Below, one piece after another: positions 7,719-16,600 of a stretch of 64,000 bases of DNA. Source of the DNA: JAOUEA01 sp038249195 (lineage in GTDB: Bacteria > Actinomycetota > UBA4738 > HRBIN12); the NCBI GenBank assembly GCA_038249195.1, contig JBBRWM010000009.1, forward strand, positions 32,345 through 96,344. The letters are read 5' to 3'. A model generated the notes under the pieces. That model did not search any database, was not told where the DNA came from, and was given only the letters and a program-made list of their open reading frames with translations. Numbering within the stretch: position 1 is the stretch's first letter; the number at the start of each line of letters is the position of its first letter. A program made the translations under genes and the position numbers.

Positions 7719-9572
7719 ATGGGCATACTCGCTCCGATGGACATCGCAGGGTTTTTGGGCCGTTTCCCGCCCTTCGACGAGCTCTCCCCCGACCGGCTCG
7801 CCGCCGTCGCGAACGAGGTCGAGATCGAGCATCTTCCGGAAGGTACCGTGGTACTGCAGCAGGGCGGTGCGCCCGTGGCACATCTGTACGTGGTGCGCAA
7901 GGGCGCCGTGGAGCTCGTGGCCGACGGACGGCTGCTCGACCTGCTCGGCGAGGGCGAGGTCTTCGGCCAGTTCTCCCTGCTGGCACAGCAGGGGCCGACG
8001 CTCACCGTGCGCGCGCACGAGGACACCCTTGCCTACCTCCTTCCGGCATCCGTCGCCGACGAGGTCCTGGGGACCTCCGCGGGGCGGGCGTTCGTGATCG
8101 GATCCATGCGGCGGCGGATCCGCGCGACGGTCGAGACCGCGCCGGATGGGCCTGATCCGCAGCTCGCGACCGTCGGGGCCCTCGTGCGACGCCCGCCCGT
8201 GACCGCCGAGCCGGACCTCCCCGTGGCCGAGGGCGCCGCGCGCATGGCCGCACAACGCGTTTCCTCGCTGCTGATCGAGATGGACGGGGACTGGGGCATC
8301 CTCACGGATCGCGACCTCCGCTCGCGGGTTCTCGCCGTGCACGGCGATCCCGACGGCCCGGTCGGCGGGGTGGCCACGTTCCCTGCGCTTCGTCTGGATG
8401 CGGACACCACCGCCGGCGAGGCCCTGCTGCGCATGTTCGCCGAGGGCGTTCATCACTTCCCCGTCGTGGACGGCGACGGCACGATCACCGGCGTCGTCAC
8501 CGACACCGACCTCATGGGACTCACGCGTCACACGCCGTTCGCGATCAAGAGCGCGATCGAGCGGGCGGACTCGGCGCGGGAGGTGGCCGTGGCGGGACAC
8601 GACCTCCCCCGGGTGGTGACGGCACTGGTCGCGGCGAGCGCCGACCCCACAGACGTCGGCCGCGTGGTGGCCGTGACCGTGGACGCGATGACCGAGCGCC
8701 TGCTTCGGATGGGCGTGGCTGCACAGGGCGATCCGCCGTGCGCGTGGGCCTGGCTCGCGCTCGGCAGCGCCGCGCGCCACGAGCAGGCCCTCAAGACCGA
8801 CCAGGATCACGCGCTCGCGTTCGAACCGCGCCCCGGCGAGCAGGCGGCGGCCGACGCGTACTTCGCCCGGCTGGCGGAGTTCGTCACGGCGGGGCTGGAG
8901 GCGGCCGGGATCCCGCGGTGCGAGGGTGGCGCGATGGCCACCGACCCGGCGCTGCGCAAGCCGATCGGTGCCTGGGTGGAGACGTTCCTCGGCTGGATCG
9001 ATGATCCGCATCCCACGAGCAGCATCCTGGCCTCGATCGGCTACGACTTCCGACAGGTGGCGGGGCCGCTTCACGCGGAACCCGTGCTGGACGACGCGAT
9101 CCGCCATGCCCGCACGCATCCGCGGTTCCTGCATCACCTGAGCCGCCGTGCGCTGGACCTGCGCCCGCCCACGGGGTTCTTCCGCGACCTCGTGGTGGTC
9201 CACGGGGGTGAGCACGCCGGGCGCCTGGACGTGAAGCACGGGGGCATCACCATCGTGAACAATCTCGCCCGGACCTACGCAGTGCGCGCGGGGCTCACGT
9301 CGAAGGGAACGCTCGCGCGGCTCGAGAGCGCGGCGGCCGCCGGTGCGCTGGATCCGTCGGTCGCGCGTGAGCTCGCGGAGGCCTTCTCGTTCCTGTGGGA
9401 GGTCCGCCTGCGGCACCAGGCCGATCAGGTGGCGGCGGACGCCGCACCCGACGATTTCGTGGACCCCGCCACGCTCGGGCCGCTCGCGCGCAGGGGCCTG
9501 AAGGAGGCGTTCCGGGCGATCGCTCGCGCGCAGCGGCTGCTGGCGAGCGAACTGGGCCTCACGAGGCGCTGA
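7719..9572 (+). CDS. Cyclic-nucleotide-binding/CBS/DUF294 nucleotidyltransferase
   Basis: A 617-residue cytoplasmic signalling protein. The domain order is a cAMP-binding beta-barrel (residues about 10-130, with FGQFSLL where the phosphate-binding cassette would be), two CBS repeats (about 155-275) and a DUF294 nucleotidyltransferase-like domain (about 300 to the end). The latter has LGSAARHEQALKTDQDHAL at about 350, the GSxxR...TDxD pattern of GlnD/DUF294 enzymes. Substrate and product are unknown. A second ATG at 7737 (MDIAGFL) is an equally good start. It is nearly convergent with fabI. Confidence 0.85.
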   Translation: MGILAPMDIAGFLGRFPPFDELSPDRLAAVANEVEIEHLPEGTVVLQQGGAPVAHLYVVRKGAVELVADGRLLDLLGEGEVFGQFSLLAQQGPTLTVRAHEDTLAYLLPASVADEVLGTSAGRAFVIGSMRRRIRATVETAPDGPDPQLATVGALVRRPPVTAEPDLPVAEGAARMAAQRVSSLLIEMDGDWGILTDRDLRSRVLAVHGDPDGPVGGVATFPALRLDADTTAGEALLRMFAEGVHHFPVVDGDGTITGVVTDTDLMGLTRHTPFAIKSAIERADSAREVAVAGHDLPRVVTALVAASADPTDVGRVVAVTVDAMTERLLRMGVAAQGDPPCAWAWLALGSAARHEQALKTDQDHALAFEPRPGEQAAADAYFARLAEFVTAGLEAAGIPRCEGGAMATDPALRKPIGAWVETFLGWIDDPHPTSSILASIGYDFRQVAGPLHAEPVLDDAIRHARTHPRFLHHLSRRALDLRPPTGFFRDLVVVHGGEHAGRLDVKHGGITIVNNLARTYAVRAGLTSKGTLARLESAAAAGALDPSVARELAEAFSFLWEVRLRHQADQVAADAAPDDFVDPATLGPLARRGLKEAFRAIARAQRLLASELGLTRR

Positions 9573-9584
9573 GCGACCGGGAGC

Positions 9585-10352
9585 TCAGATCCCCATGGCG
9601 TGGAAGCCGCCGTCGACGTGGAGCAGTTCACCGCTGATGCCCGAGGAGAGGTCCGAGAGCAGGAAGGCCACCGCGTTGCCCACGGGGGTGGGGTCGGTCG
9701 TGTCCCACCCCAACGGAGCCCGCTCGGACCACCGGTCGGTGATGCTCTCGAAGCCGGGGATGCCTTTGCCCGCCATGGTCTTCAGCGGTCCGGCGCTCAC
9801 CGTGTTCACCCGGATGTTCTTGGGACCGAGGTCACGCGCGAGGTAGCGCGTCACGGACTCGAGCCCCGCCTTCGCCACCCCCATCCAGTCGTAGATCGGC
9901 CACGCCACGCGCGCGTCGAAGCCCAGCGAAACGATGGCACCGCCCTCGGCCTCCATCAGCGGGAGCAGCCCCGTCGCGATGGCCTTCAGCGAGAACGCGC
10001 TCGTCTGCACGGCGGTCGCGACGCTCTCCCACGGCGTCTGGAGGAAGTTGCCGCCCAGGGCATCCTGGGGCGCGAACGCGATCGCGTGCAGGAATCCATC
10101 GAGGGTGCCCCATCGGCTCGCGAGTTCGTCGCGCACGGCCTCGATCTGCGCGGGATCGTTCGCATCCATCTCCAGTACGTCGGGCGGGCTCGGCAGGCGC
10201 CTCGCGCACTTCTGCGTGAGCCCCATACCGCGGCCCACGCCCGTGAGGACGATCTCGGCGCCCTGCTCCTGGGCAACCTGGGCGGCCGAGAAAGCGATCG
10301 ACGCCGGCGTGAGCACCCCGGTGATGAGCAGGCGCTTGTTCTCGAGCAGCAC
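9585..10352 (-). CDS. fabI: Enoyl-ACP reductase (FabI/InhA-like)
   Basis: NADH-dependent reductase of the last step in fatty-acid elongation. It has 255 residues and begins with LLITGVLTPASIAFSAAQVA, the divergent Rossmann motif of the FabI/InhA group. YDWMGVAK gives the Tyr-x6-Lys active-site pair typical of enoyl reductases rather than the Tyr-x3-Lys of ketoreductases. The closeness of VAQEQGAEIVLTG to InhA is notable. The GTG at 10352 has AAAGGAG 7 bases upstream. It follows a small lipoprotein gene by 11 bases. Confidence 0.92.
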   Translation of the reverse strand: MLLENKRLLITGVLTPASIAFSAAQVAQEQGAEIVLTGVGRGMGLTQKCARRLPSPPDVLEMDANDPAQIEAVRDELASRWGTLDGFLHAIAFAPQDALGGNFLQTPWESVATAVQTSAFSLKAIATGLLPLMEAEGGAIVSLGFDARVAWPIYDWMGVAKAGLESVTRYLARDLGPKNIRVNTVSAGPLKTMAGKGIPGFESITDRWSERAPLGWDTTDPTPVGNAVAFLLSDLSSGISGELLHVDGGFHAMGI

Positions 10353-10363
10353 GCGAGCTCCTT

Positions 10364-10687
10364 TCAGGCCGAGGGCGAGGCGGAGGGAGCGGCCGGCGAC
10401 GGGGTGGCGCCGGAGAACTTCCACCCGACGTTGCCTTGATCGTCGTCCTGGGTGACGGTGATCTCGAAGGCGGAGTCGGGCCCCTTCGCGGTGCACGTGA
10501 AGGAGGTACCGGCCTGCACCTTCAGGCTGTCCGGGCAGGAGACCTGAACGCTCGTGAGCCCGAGATCGCTCTCGAGCTGATGCGCGAGATCGGTCTCCAG
10601 GCTCGAGGTGTCCAGGGTCTTCGTGCACGCCACGGCGAACACCACCACCGCGGTGAGCGCGGCAACGCGGGCGATCCGGGCCTGCAT
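10364..10687 (-). CDS. DUF4333-type lipoprotein
   Basis: A small (107 residues) exported lipoprotein. The signal peptide of about 20 residues ends in VVFAVAC, making Cys21 the probable lipidation site. The mature part, with two further Cys in SCPDSLKVQAGTSFTC and GNVGWKF near the end, fits the DUF4333 family found in actinobacteria. The C-terminus is a Ser/Pro/Ala-rich tail. Function is unknown. It lies directly upstream of fabI on the same strand, which could mean co-transcription rather than shared function. Confidence 0.75.
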   Translation of the reverse strand: MQARIARVAALTAVVVFAVACTKTLDTSSLETDLAHQLESDLGLTSVQVSCPDSLKVQAGTSFTCTAKGPDSAFEITVTQDDDQGNVGWKFSGATPSPAAPSASPSA

Positions 10688-10804
10688 GGGGCGGAGTCCT
10701 CCTGGTTCGGGCGCCTGAGCGTATCGGCGCCTTCCCGGAGGGTCAACGTCGCGCAGGCCGCAGCCCGCAGCCCGCGGACGGAGCGGTTCGCGAGGAGCGG
10801 CTCG

Positions 10805-12073
10805 CTAGGAGCGGCGCAGCGTGAGGTTGCGCACGCCCCAGGCTGGAAGATCGCCCGTCGCGACGAAGGCCACGACGTTGGGCGCGTCGTCGTTGAACAC
10901 GGCGTCGGGAACGACGACGCTCCGCGACGCCCACACGCCGGGGCTCGGGGCCACCGTCGCGAGCGTCGAGCCGTTCACCACGACGGACACCGTGCCCGTG
11001 CTCGGGCCGTAGGCGTCGAAGCCGAGCAGGCGAGCTCCCGAGCGCCCGCTCACGCGATAGACCACCCCCCACGGGTGCGTGGTGTCGGATCCCGGGATGT
11101 TGCCCAGCTCCCGCGGGCCGGGGGGCACCGGGAGGGCGGGGTCGCCGACCGGATCCGGTGTGACCGCGGCCAGGGCCGACCATTGTTCCTCGGTGATGCC
11201 GGGCCACGTGTAATAGCTGGCCCCGATCAACCCGTATCCGCCGACCGCCTGCACGAAGCCCGTGGTCTCCTGCGCGGTGGCGTCCTGCGCGATGCCGCCG
11301 ATCATGTGGATGGGGACGAGATCGTTGCCCACCCAGGTGCGCAGCAGCCGGATGCAGGTGGCCGCGTACGCGCGCGCGTCCTCGAGCCCGTGCACGCGGA
11401 ACGTGAAGTACGTCATGGGAAGGATGGCGTCGTAGGTCTGCGCTACTTGCGCCCACGGGAATCCAGGCCAGTTGTGGTTCGTCTTCAGCCCCTTGGGCGA
11501 GGGCACGATCGCCCCCAGCGGATAGGTCGCGCCCGCCGACGACCGCAGGGCGTCGGAGAGCTCGATCAACCGCTGCGAGCGCGCCGAGACGTCCTTGACC
11601 GCCAACGACTCGATATCCAGCGCGAACCCCGCGAAGCGGTTGCCCCCGGGCGTGACGAACGCCACGGCGGCCTGCGAGCGGGCGGCGTCCGCGGCGACGT
11701 CGACGAAGCCGGGCAGGTACCACGCCACCACCTGGACGCCCAGCGCCGCCCCCGCGTCGAGGAACGCCGTCACGGCCGCCTCGTGCACGATGGCGACGTC
11801 GCGGTTGAAGTTCGAGGTCTCGAGATAGAGCGTGCGCACGCCGTGTGCGGCCATGTCGGCCACGGCGGTCTCCGGGTCCGCCCACGCCGGGGCGTCGTAC
11901 AGATCCACCCACGCACCCAAGCCCTGGAACGGGCCGATGACGGGGTTCGCGCGGATCGGCGTGGGCATGGCAGCTCGCGAGAGGTCGTCGCCACCGCGGG
12001 TGAGCACGAGGGCGGCGGCGAGGGCCACGACCAAGCCGGCGGCGGCGAGGACCAAGGTGCGACGAGGCGGCAT
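10805..12073 (-). CDS. Exported TIM-barrel protein, glycoside-hydrolase-like
   Basis: A 422-residue protein from the ATG at 12073. Residues about 7-26 form one hydrophobic segment (anchor or signal peptide). The middle (about 40-290) looks like a beta/alpha barrel of glycoside-hydrolase type: VQVVAWYLPGFVD, GFALDIES with acidic residues at a strand end, DAILPMTYFTF and IGASYYTWPGI. The C-terminal 120 residues are beta-rich and may form a carbohydrate-binding-like module (VYRVSGRSGARLLGFDAYG). No precise family is recognised and the substrate is unknown. It is divergent from the SDR at 12118; a GTG/ATG start up to 12100 is possible. Confidence 0.6.
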   Translation of the reverse strand: MPPRRTLVLAAAGLVVALAAALVLTRGGDDLSRAAMPTPIRANPVIGPFQGLGAWVDLYDAPAWADPETAVADMAAHGVRTLYLETSNFNRDVAIVHEAAVTAFLDAGAALGVQVVAWYLPGFVDVAADAARSQAAVAFVTPGGNRFAGFALDIESLAVKDVSARSQRLIELSDALRSSAGATYPLGAIVPSPKGLKTNHNWPGFPWAQVAQTYDAILPMTYFTFRVHGLEDARAYAATCIRLLRTWVGNDLVPIHMIGGIAQDATAQETTGFVQAVGGYGLIGASYYTWPGITEEQWSALAAVTPDPVGDPALPVPPGPRELGNIPGSDTTHPWGVVYRVSGRSGARLLGFDAYGPSTGTVSVVVNGSTLATVAPSPGVWASRSVVVPDAVFNDDAPNVVAFVATGDLPAWGVRNLTLRRS

Positions 12074-12117
12074 CGACCCAGCGTACCGACGGTCCCACAC
12101 ACCTCGAGGCCCGTAGC

Positions 12118-12840
12118 ATGAACGTCATGGAACTGGGACTTCGCGGCAAGGTCGCCCTGGTCTCGGCCGCATCGAAGGGACTGGGCCGGGGCGCCGCGTT
12201 GGCCCTCGCTCGCGAGGGGGCGCGGGTGACGATCTGCGCGCGCGATCCGGGCCCCCTCGCGGCAACCGTCGACGAGCTGGGCGCCGACGCACTCGGCATC
12301 GCGGCCGACGTCACGGAACCTGACGCCCCTCGTCGTCTGGTGGCCGAGACGATCGAGCGGTTCGGTCGCCTCGACATCCTCGTCGGCAACGCCGGCGGGC
12401 CGCCGCGAGCGCGGGCTCTGGACGTCGAGGACCAGGCGCTGTCGGCGGCGTTGAACGCGAACCTCCAGACCTCGATCCGCCTGGCGCTCGCGGCCGTCCC
12501 GACCATGCGTGAGGCAGGGTGGGGCCGCATCTGTTTCATCACTTCGAACGCCGTGAAGCAGCCGATCCCCGAGCTCGCGTACTCCAACGTGGCCCGCACC
12601 GGGCTGTGGGCCTGGGCCAAGACGGCGGCCAGAGACCTGAGCGCGGACGGCATCACCGTGAACCTCGTCTGTCCGGGGCTGCACGCGACGGACCGCGTCA
12701 AGGAGCTGGCGTTCGACGGGCCCGTCGGCGACCCAGAAGACTTCGGACGCGTCGTCGCGTTCCTGTGCTCGGAGCCCGCGGGGTTCGTGAGCGGCGTCGC
12801 CCTGCAGATCGACGGCGCCGCTACCCTAGGGCTGCTCTGA
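12118..12840 (+). CDS. SDR-family oxidoreductase, atypical active site
   Basis: A 240-residue Rossmann-fold protein similar to FabG. The cofactor motif SAASKGLGRGAALALA is at about residue 16 and VGNAGG at about 91. The usual Tyr-x3-Lys is not present: the sequence reads AYSNVARTGLWAWAK, with Ala in the Lys position and Arg one residue later. Related SDRs with a Ser-Asn-x-x-Arg version exist, so this is probably a subfamily and not decay, but the catalytic mechanism must differ from a standard ketoreductase. It is upstream of a DUF885 gene by 25 bases. Confidence 0.8.
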   Translation: MNVMELGLRGKVALVSAASKGLGRGAALALAREGARVTICARDPGPLAATVDELGADALGIAADVTEPDAPRRLVAETIERFGRLDILVGNAGGPPRARALDVEDQALSAALNANLQTSIRLALAAVPTMREAGWGRICFITSNAVKQPIPELAYSNVARTGLWAWAKTAARDLSADGITVNLVCPGLHATDRVKELAFDGPVGDPEDFGRVVAFLCSEPAGFVSGVALQIDGAATLGLL

Positions 12841-12865
12841 GCCACCTTTTCGGAATGGAGAACCC

Positions 12866-14509
12866 GTGAACGAGAGCAAACGCACGTGGGCACTCGCGGA
12901 GCGCTACTGGGACGAACTGCTGGAGCTCGAGCCGCTCCTGGGCACCTCGACGGGCGACGAGCGCTACGACGACCGCCTCCCCGACCCAAGCGAGGCGGGA
13001 AGGGGGGCGAACGAGACCGTGCAACGCGCGGCGCTCGCCGACGCCGCGCAGATCGATCGCGACGCCCTGGACGATGCCGATCGCGCCACGCTCGACGTGT
13101 TGGAGGCCATCGCCAGGCGCTACCTGGCCGGCCTGGAGCGCCGCACGGACCGGCTGGCCGTTGCGAACCATCTGTTCGGTCCGGGACAGCTCCCTGGCGA
13201 GCTTGCCTCCATGCAGCGGACCGACACGCCCGAGCGGCTGGATCGCTACGAGGCACGTCTGCGGGCGATCCCCGTCTTCCTGGACGCCTCCGCCGAGGTC
13301 GCGCGCGACGGCGTGGCGGCCGGCGTGACGTCGCCGCGTGTGGTGGCCGAACGCGCGCTCACCCAGGTCGAGCGGCTCCTCGACCTGGGCGCCGACGCAT
13401 CGCCGATCCTCGCGCCGCTCGGCGAGGACGTCGAGGCGCGCGCACGCTTCGCCGCCGTCGTGGGCGACGTGGTGAACCCTGCGTACGCTCGCTTCCTGGC
13501 GTCGTTGCGCGAGTACCTCCCCCACGCCACGGAGACGATCGGGCTGAACGCCGTCCCCGACGGCGAGGCGATGTACGAGGCGGAGGTCCTGTCCTGGACG
13601 TCGCTGCCGCTGGACGCCGACGAGGTCCACGCGCTGGGGGTCGAGCGCTTCGACGCGCTGCAGGCGGAGCGGGCCGACGTGGTGGCCCGCATGGGCCATG
13701 CCTCGGCAGCCGAGGCCCTGGCGGCGCTGCGCGCCGACGGTGCCGATACCCCCGCCTCGGCCGAGGCGTTCCTCCAGGTGGTGCAGGATCAGGTCGCCCG
13801 GGGCTGGGACGCCGCGCCCGCGTGGTTCGGGCGGCTGCCGCGCGACAATTGCGAGGTCCGCCCGGTGGAGGCGTTCCGCGAGGCGGACCTGCCGGCCGCC
13901 TTCTACAACCCGCCCACGGAGGACGGGTCGCGCCGAGGCGTCTACTACCTCAACACGTACGACCTTCCCAGCCGCGAGGTGCATTCCATCGCGGCGGTGA
14001 CGTTCCACGAGGCCAACCCGGGCCACCATTTCCAGGTCTCCTTGGAGCAGGAGATGCCCGAGCAGCCTCGGCTGCGACGGTTCGGCGGCATCCTGGCGGG
14101 CAGCGCCTTCTGCGAGGGCTGGGGCCTCTATAGCGAACGCCTCGCCGATGAGATGGGCCTGTACCTCGACGACGGCGAGCGGCTGGGCATGCTGGAGGGT
14201 CAGCTCCTTCGCGCCGGCCGGCTCATCACGGACACCGGGATCCACGCGATGGGATGGGAGCGCGAGGCGGCGGTCGCCAAGCTCGAGGAGGGCGGCGTGC
14301 CCCACACCGAGTCCGTGATCGAGGTCGATCGCTACATCGCGATGCCGGCGCAGGCGTTGAGCTACATGATCGGGATGATGCGCATCCAGGACGCCCGTGT
14401 GGCGGCCGAGGCCCGCGAGGGCTCGGCGTTCTCGATCCGCGACTTCCACGATCGGCTGCTCGCGCTCGGCACGGTGCCGCTCCCCTCGCTCGCGCGCGCG
14501 TTCGCCTGA
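12866..14509 (+). CDS. DUF885 family metallopeptidase-like protein
   Basis: A 547-residue protein of the DUF885 family, thought to be zinc peptidases distantly related to M3 enzymes. The likely metal site is TFHEANPGHHFQ at about residue 387, with a downstream Glu in FCEGWGLYSERLADEMG. No signal peptide, so probably cytoplasmic. The start is GTG at 12866 with GGAG about 7 bases upstream. It may be co-transcribed with the SDR. The gene is convergent with the methyltransferase at 14514, with 4 bases between the two stops. Confidence 0.8.
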   Translation: MNESKRTWALAERYWDELLELEPLLGTSTGDERYDDRLPDPSEAGRGANETVQRAALADAAQIDRDALDDADRATLDVLEAIARRYLAGLERRTDRLAVANHLFGPGQLPGELASMQRTDTPERLDRYEARLRAIPVFLDASAEVARDGVAAGVTSPRVVAERALTQVERLLDLGADASPILAPLGEDVEARARFAAVVGDVVNPAYARFLASLREYLPHATETIGLNAVPDGEAMYEAEVLSWTSLPLDADEVHALGVERFDALQAERADVVARMGHASAAEALAALRADGADTPASAEAFLQVVQDQVARGWDAAPAWFGRLPRDNCEVRPVEAFREADLPAAFYNPPTEDGSRRGVYYLNTYDLPSREVHSIAAVTFHEANPGHHFQVSLEQEMPEQPRLRRFGGILAGSAFCEGWGLYSERLADEMGLYLDDGERLGMLEGQLLRAGRLITDTGIHAMGWEREAAVAKLEEGGVPHTESVIEVDRYIAMPAQALSYMIGMMRIQDARVAAEAREGSAFSIRDFHDRLLALGTVPLPSLARAFA

Positions 14510-14513
14510 CCCG

Positions 14514-15383
14514 CTAACGCGGTTTCGAGCCGCACAGGAGCAGGTAGTCGATCATGCCGCGCTCCCAGATCAGGTCCACCTGAGCGAGCATGAACCGCGC
14601 GGCCTGTTCGAGGCTCCAGGACGCGCTCCTCCCACCGGCGTCGAGCCGGTCGCGCACGAACCGCAGGGCCGGAGCGATCACCCGGTCTCCCACGCGTTCG
14701 GCGCGAAGGTCCGTGAACCCGGCCGCCTCGGCCTTGCGCAGGATCACGCCAGGCGAGGCAGCCGCGTGCACGCCGAGGCCCCACGCCCGCAGCTGCGTGA
14801 GGGCAGCGAACGCCTCGCGGGGCCCCCGCGGGTACCGCACGGCCGGGATATCCGACATCGTGAGCACGCCGGCCGGGCGCAGCACCCGGAACGCCTCGGC
14901 GAAGAACGCGTCCCGCGAGGGGAAGTGGAAGGCGGCCTCCACGCTGATCACGCCGTCGAAGGTCGCGTCGCCGAAGGGCATGCGGGTCGCATCGCCGTTC
15001 ACCCCGTGCGCGCCGGCCGCGCGCAGGCGCTCAACCCCACTGCGCAGCTGCGAATGCGTGATATTGAGCGCGGTGAGGCTCTTCGTTCGGGCCACGTCGG
15101 CGATCACGGGGTCCTGTTCGGCGAGGCCGTTGCCCACGTCCAGGACGTGGCCCCGGGGTGGCAGGTCACCGGCGAGGCGCGTGACCAGTCTGCGGACGGC
15201 CACGGCCGCCTCGGCCGGATCGCTTCCGTCCCCCTCCCACAGCCCGAGGTTCAGCCAGCCCGGCGCGAGCGCGAGGAAGAAATCCTCGCCGAGCGAGTCG
15301 TAGACCGTGGCGGCCGGGTTGCCTCCGTACCGGAACATCGCGGAGGCGTGGCGCAGGTTGGGACGGGTCCAGGCAGCGGGCAC
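14514..15383 (-). CDS. Class I SAM-dependent methyltransferase
   Basis: A 289-residue methyltransferase. Motif I is VLDVGNGLAEQDP (about residue 82; the last Gly of the usual DxGxGxG is replaced), and the acidic residue after strand 4 is in FDGVISVEAAFHFPSRDAF. The order of helices and the phrase LNITHSQL resemble small-molecule O- or C-methyltransferases (for example sterol- or antibiotic-type) rather than RNA enzymes. The substrate is unknown. The start is GTG at 15383, 26 bases after the ABC permease stop, so it may be the last gene of that operon. Confidence 0.8.
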   Translation of the reverse strand: MPAAWTRPNLRHASAMFRYGGNPAATVYDSLGEDFFLALAPGWLNLGLWEGDGSDPAEAAVAVRRLVTRLAGDLPPRGHVLDVGNGLAEQDPVIADVARTKSLTALNITHSQLRSGVERLRAAGAHGVNGDATRMPFGDATFDGVISVEAAFHFPSRDAFFAEAFRVLRPAGVLTMSDIPAVRYPRGPREAFAALTQLRAWGLGVHAAASPGVILRKAEAAGFTDLRAERVGDRVIAPALRFVRDRLDAGGRSASWSLEQAARFMLAQVDLIWERGMIDYLLLCGSKPR

Positions 15384-15409
15384 GCATCAACCTTAGCCAT
15401 GCGGCCGTC

Positions 15410-16600
15410 TCACCTCGCGGCGCGCCAGGCGTCCCGGAGCTTGACGCGGGCGCCCGTGCGCAGCACGGCGCCCGCGTAGATCCTCCCGGCCAGCGGGATC
15501 AGTAGCGCCGTCGAACCCACGAGGATCAGCACCGAGGCCACGATCTGAGGCGCGCTGGCGGCGCCGACCACGATCCGAACGGGCATCGCCAGCGCCGCGG
15601 AGAAGGGCAAGAGCGAGGCCAGGACCACGATGGGGGCGTCGGGCCTCTGCACCGCACCCACCGAGATGAAGAACGACACCAAGATGACGATGTTGATCGG
15701 CACGGTCGCGTTCTGGAGCTCCTCCATGCGCGAAACGAGCGCTCCGCTCACGGCGAACAGGCCCGCGTAGAACGCGAACCCCAGCACGAACCAGGCCAGG
15801 ACCAGCACCGCGACGCCGACCGCGCTCGCCGGGATCGAGAGCGCGCCGGTGATCTTGGCCAACACGATCGCGAACGTCGCGATGAACGCGAGCTGCACGA
15901 CACCGAGCGACCCGATGCCGACCACCTTGCCCGTGAGCAGCTGCCGCGGGCTGATCGCGGACAGCAGCACCTCCACGACCCTCGAGGCCTTCTCCTCGAT
16001 CACGCCTGTCGCCACCCACACCCCGTAGCCGAACAGCTGCCCGTAGAGCAAGAACACACCGATGAACGCCACCCCCGCGTTGGCGTCGCGGTGCGCATCG
16101 GCCGGTTCCACCGTCTGCACCTGGAGCGGGTGGGGGTCGAGCAGCCGAGCGATCTCGGCCGACGACGCACCCGCGTCGGCGAGGGCGGACCCGATGCGCC
16201 CGGCCGCCGCGGACGTCTGCAGCACGTCGCGGAGCTGCTGGGGAACGTCACGTTGGCCGATCAGGCCATCCCCCTCGAGCAGCGCGTCGATCGCACCGTC
16301 ACTGAGCGCGTGGCGCCCGGCGGCATCGTCGGGGAACGAGCGAACGCTGACCTGGATGCCTTGCTGCTCCGCCACGGCCGCCACGGGCATGCCCGCCGCG
16401 GCCGTCCCCACGACCCCCAGCTCGTAGGACGGTGTGCCGCCGCCGGCGTACGCCCTCACGAAGATGAAGATCGAGAGCACGGTCAAGGTGATAGCGGTGG
16501 AGATCGCGAATCCCTTGTCCCGCAACCGCACCCGGAAGTCGCGACGAGCCACGAGCAGCCATGCGCCGCGGTCGGTGGGAGCGGGCCGTGGCGCGCTCAT
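15410..16600 (-). CDS. ABC-2 transporter permease, NatB-like
   Basis: A 396-residue membrane subunit of an exporter. One membrane helix at about residues 30-50 is followed by a large extracellular loop and then five to six helices in the C-terminal half. The motif GVIEEKASRVVEVLLSAI is the ABC2 permease EExxRR...E segment that contacts the ATPase. It is most like sodium-export NatB proteins. The ATG at 16600 overlaps the ATPase stop by 4 bases, so the pair is translationally coupled. Confidence 0.88.
   Translation of the reverse strand: MSAPRPAPTDRGAWLLVARRDFRVRLRDKGFAISTAITLTVLSIFIFVRAYAGGGTPSYELGVVGTAAAGMPVAAVAEQQGIQVSVRSFPDDAAGRHALSDGAIDALLEGDGLIGQRDVPQQLRDVLQTSAAAGRIGSALADAGASSAEIARLLDPHPLQVQTVEPADAHRDANAGVAFIGVFLLYGQLFGYGVWVATGVIEEKASRVVEVLLSAISPRQLLTGKVVGIGSLGVVQLAFIATFAIVLAKITGALSIPASAVGVAVLVLAWFVLGFAFYAGLFAVSGALVSRMEELQNATVPINIVILVSFFISVGAVQRPDAPIVVLASLLPFSAALAMPVRIVVGAASAPQIVASVLILVGSTALLIPLAGRIYAGAVLRTGARVKLRDAWRAAR

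Noticed and set aside
10743..13256. Very long open frame on the - strand (837 codons) across the secreted protein and the SDR gene
   Set aside because: It is a by-product of high GC: it is Arg/Pro/Ala-rich without motifs and runs opposite or out of frame to genes with clear family signatures.
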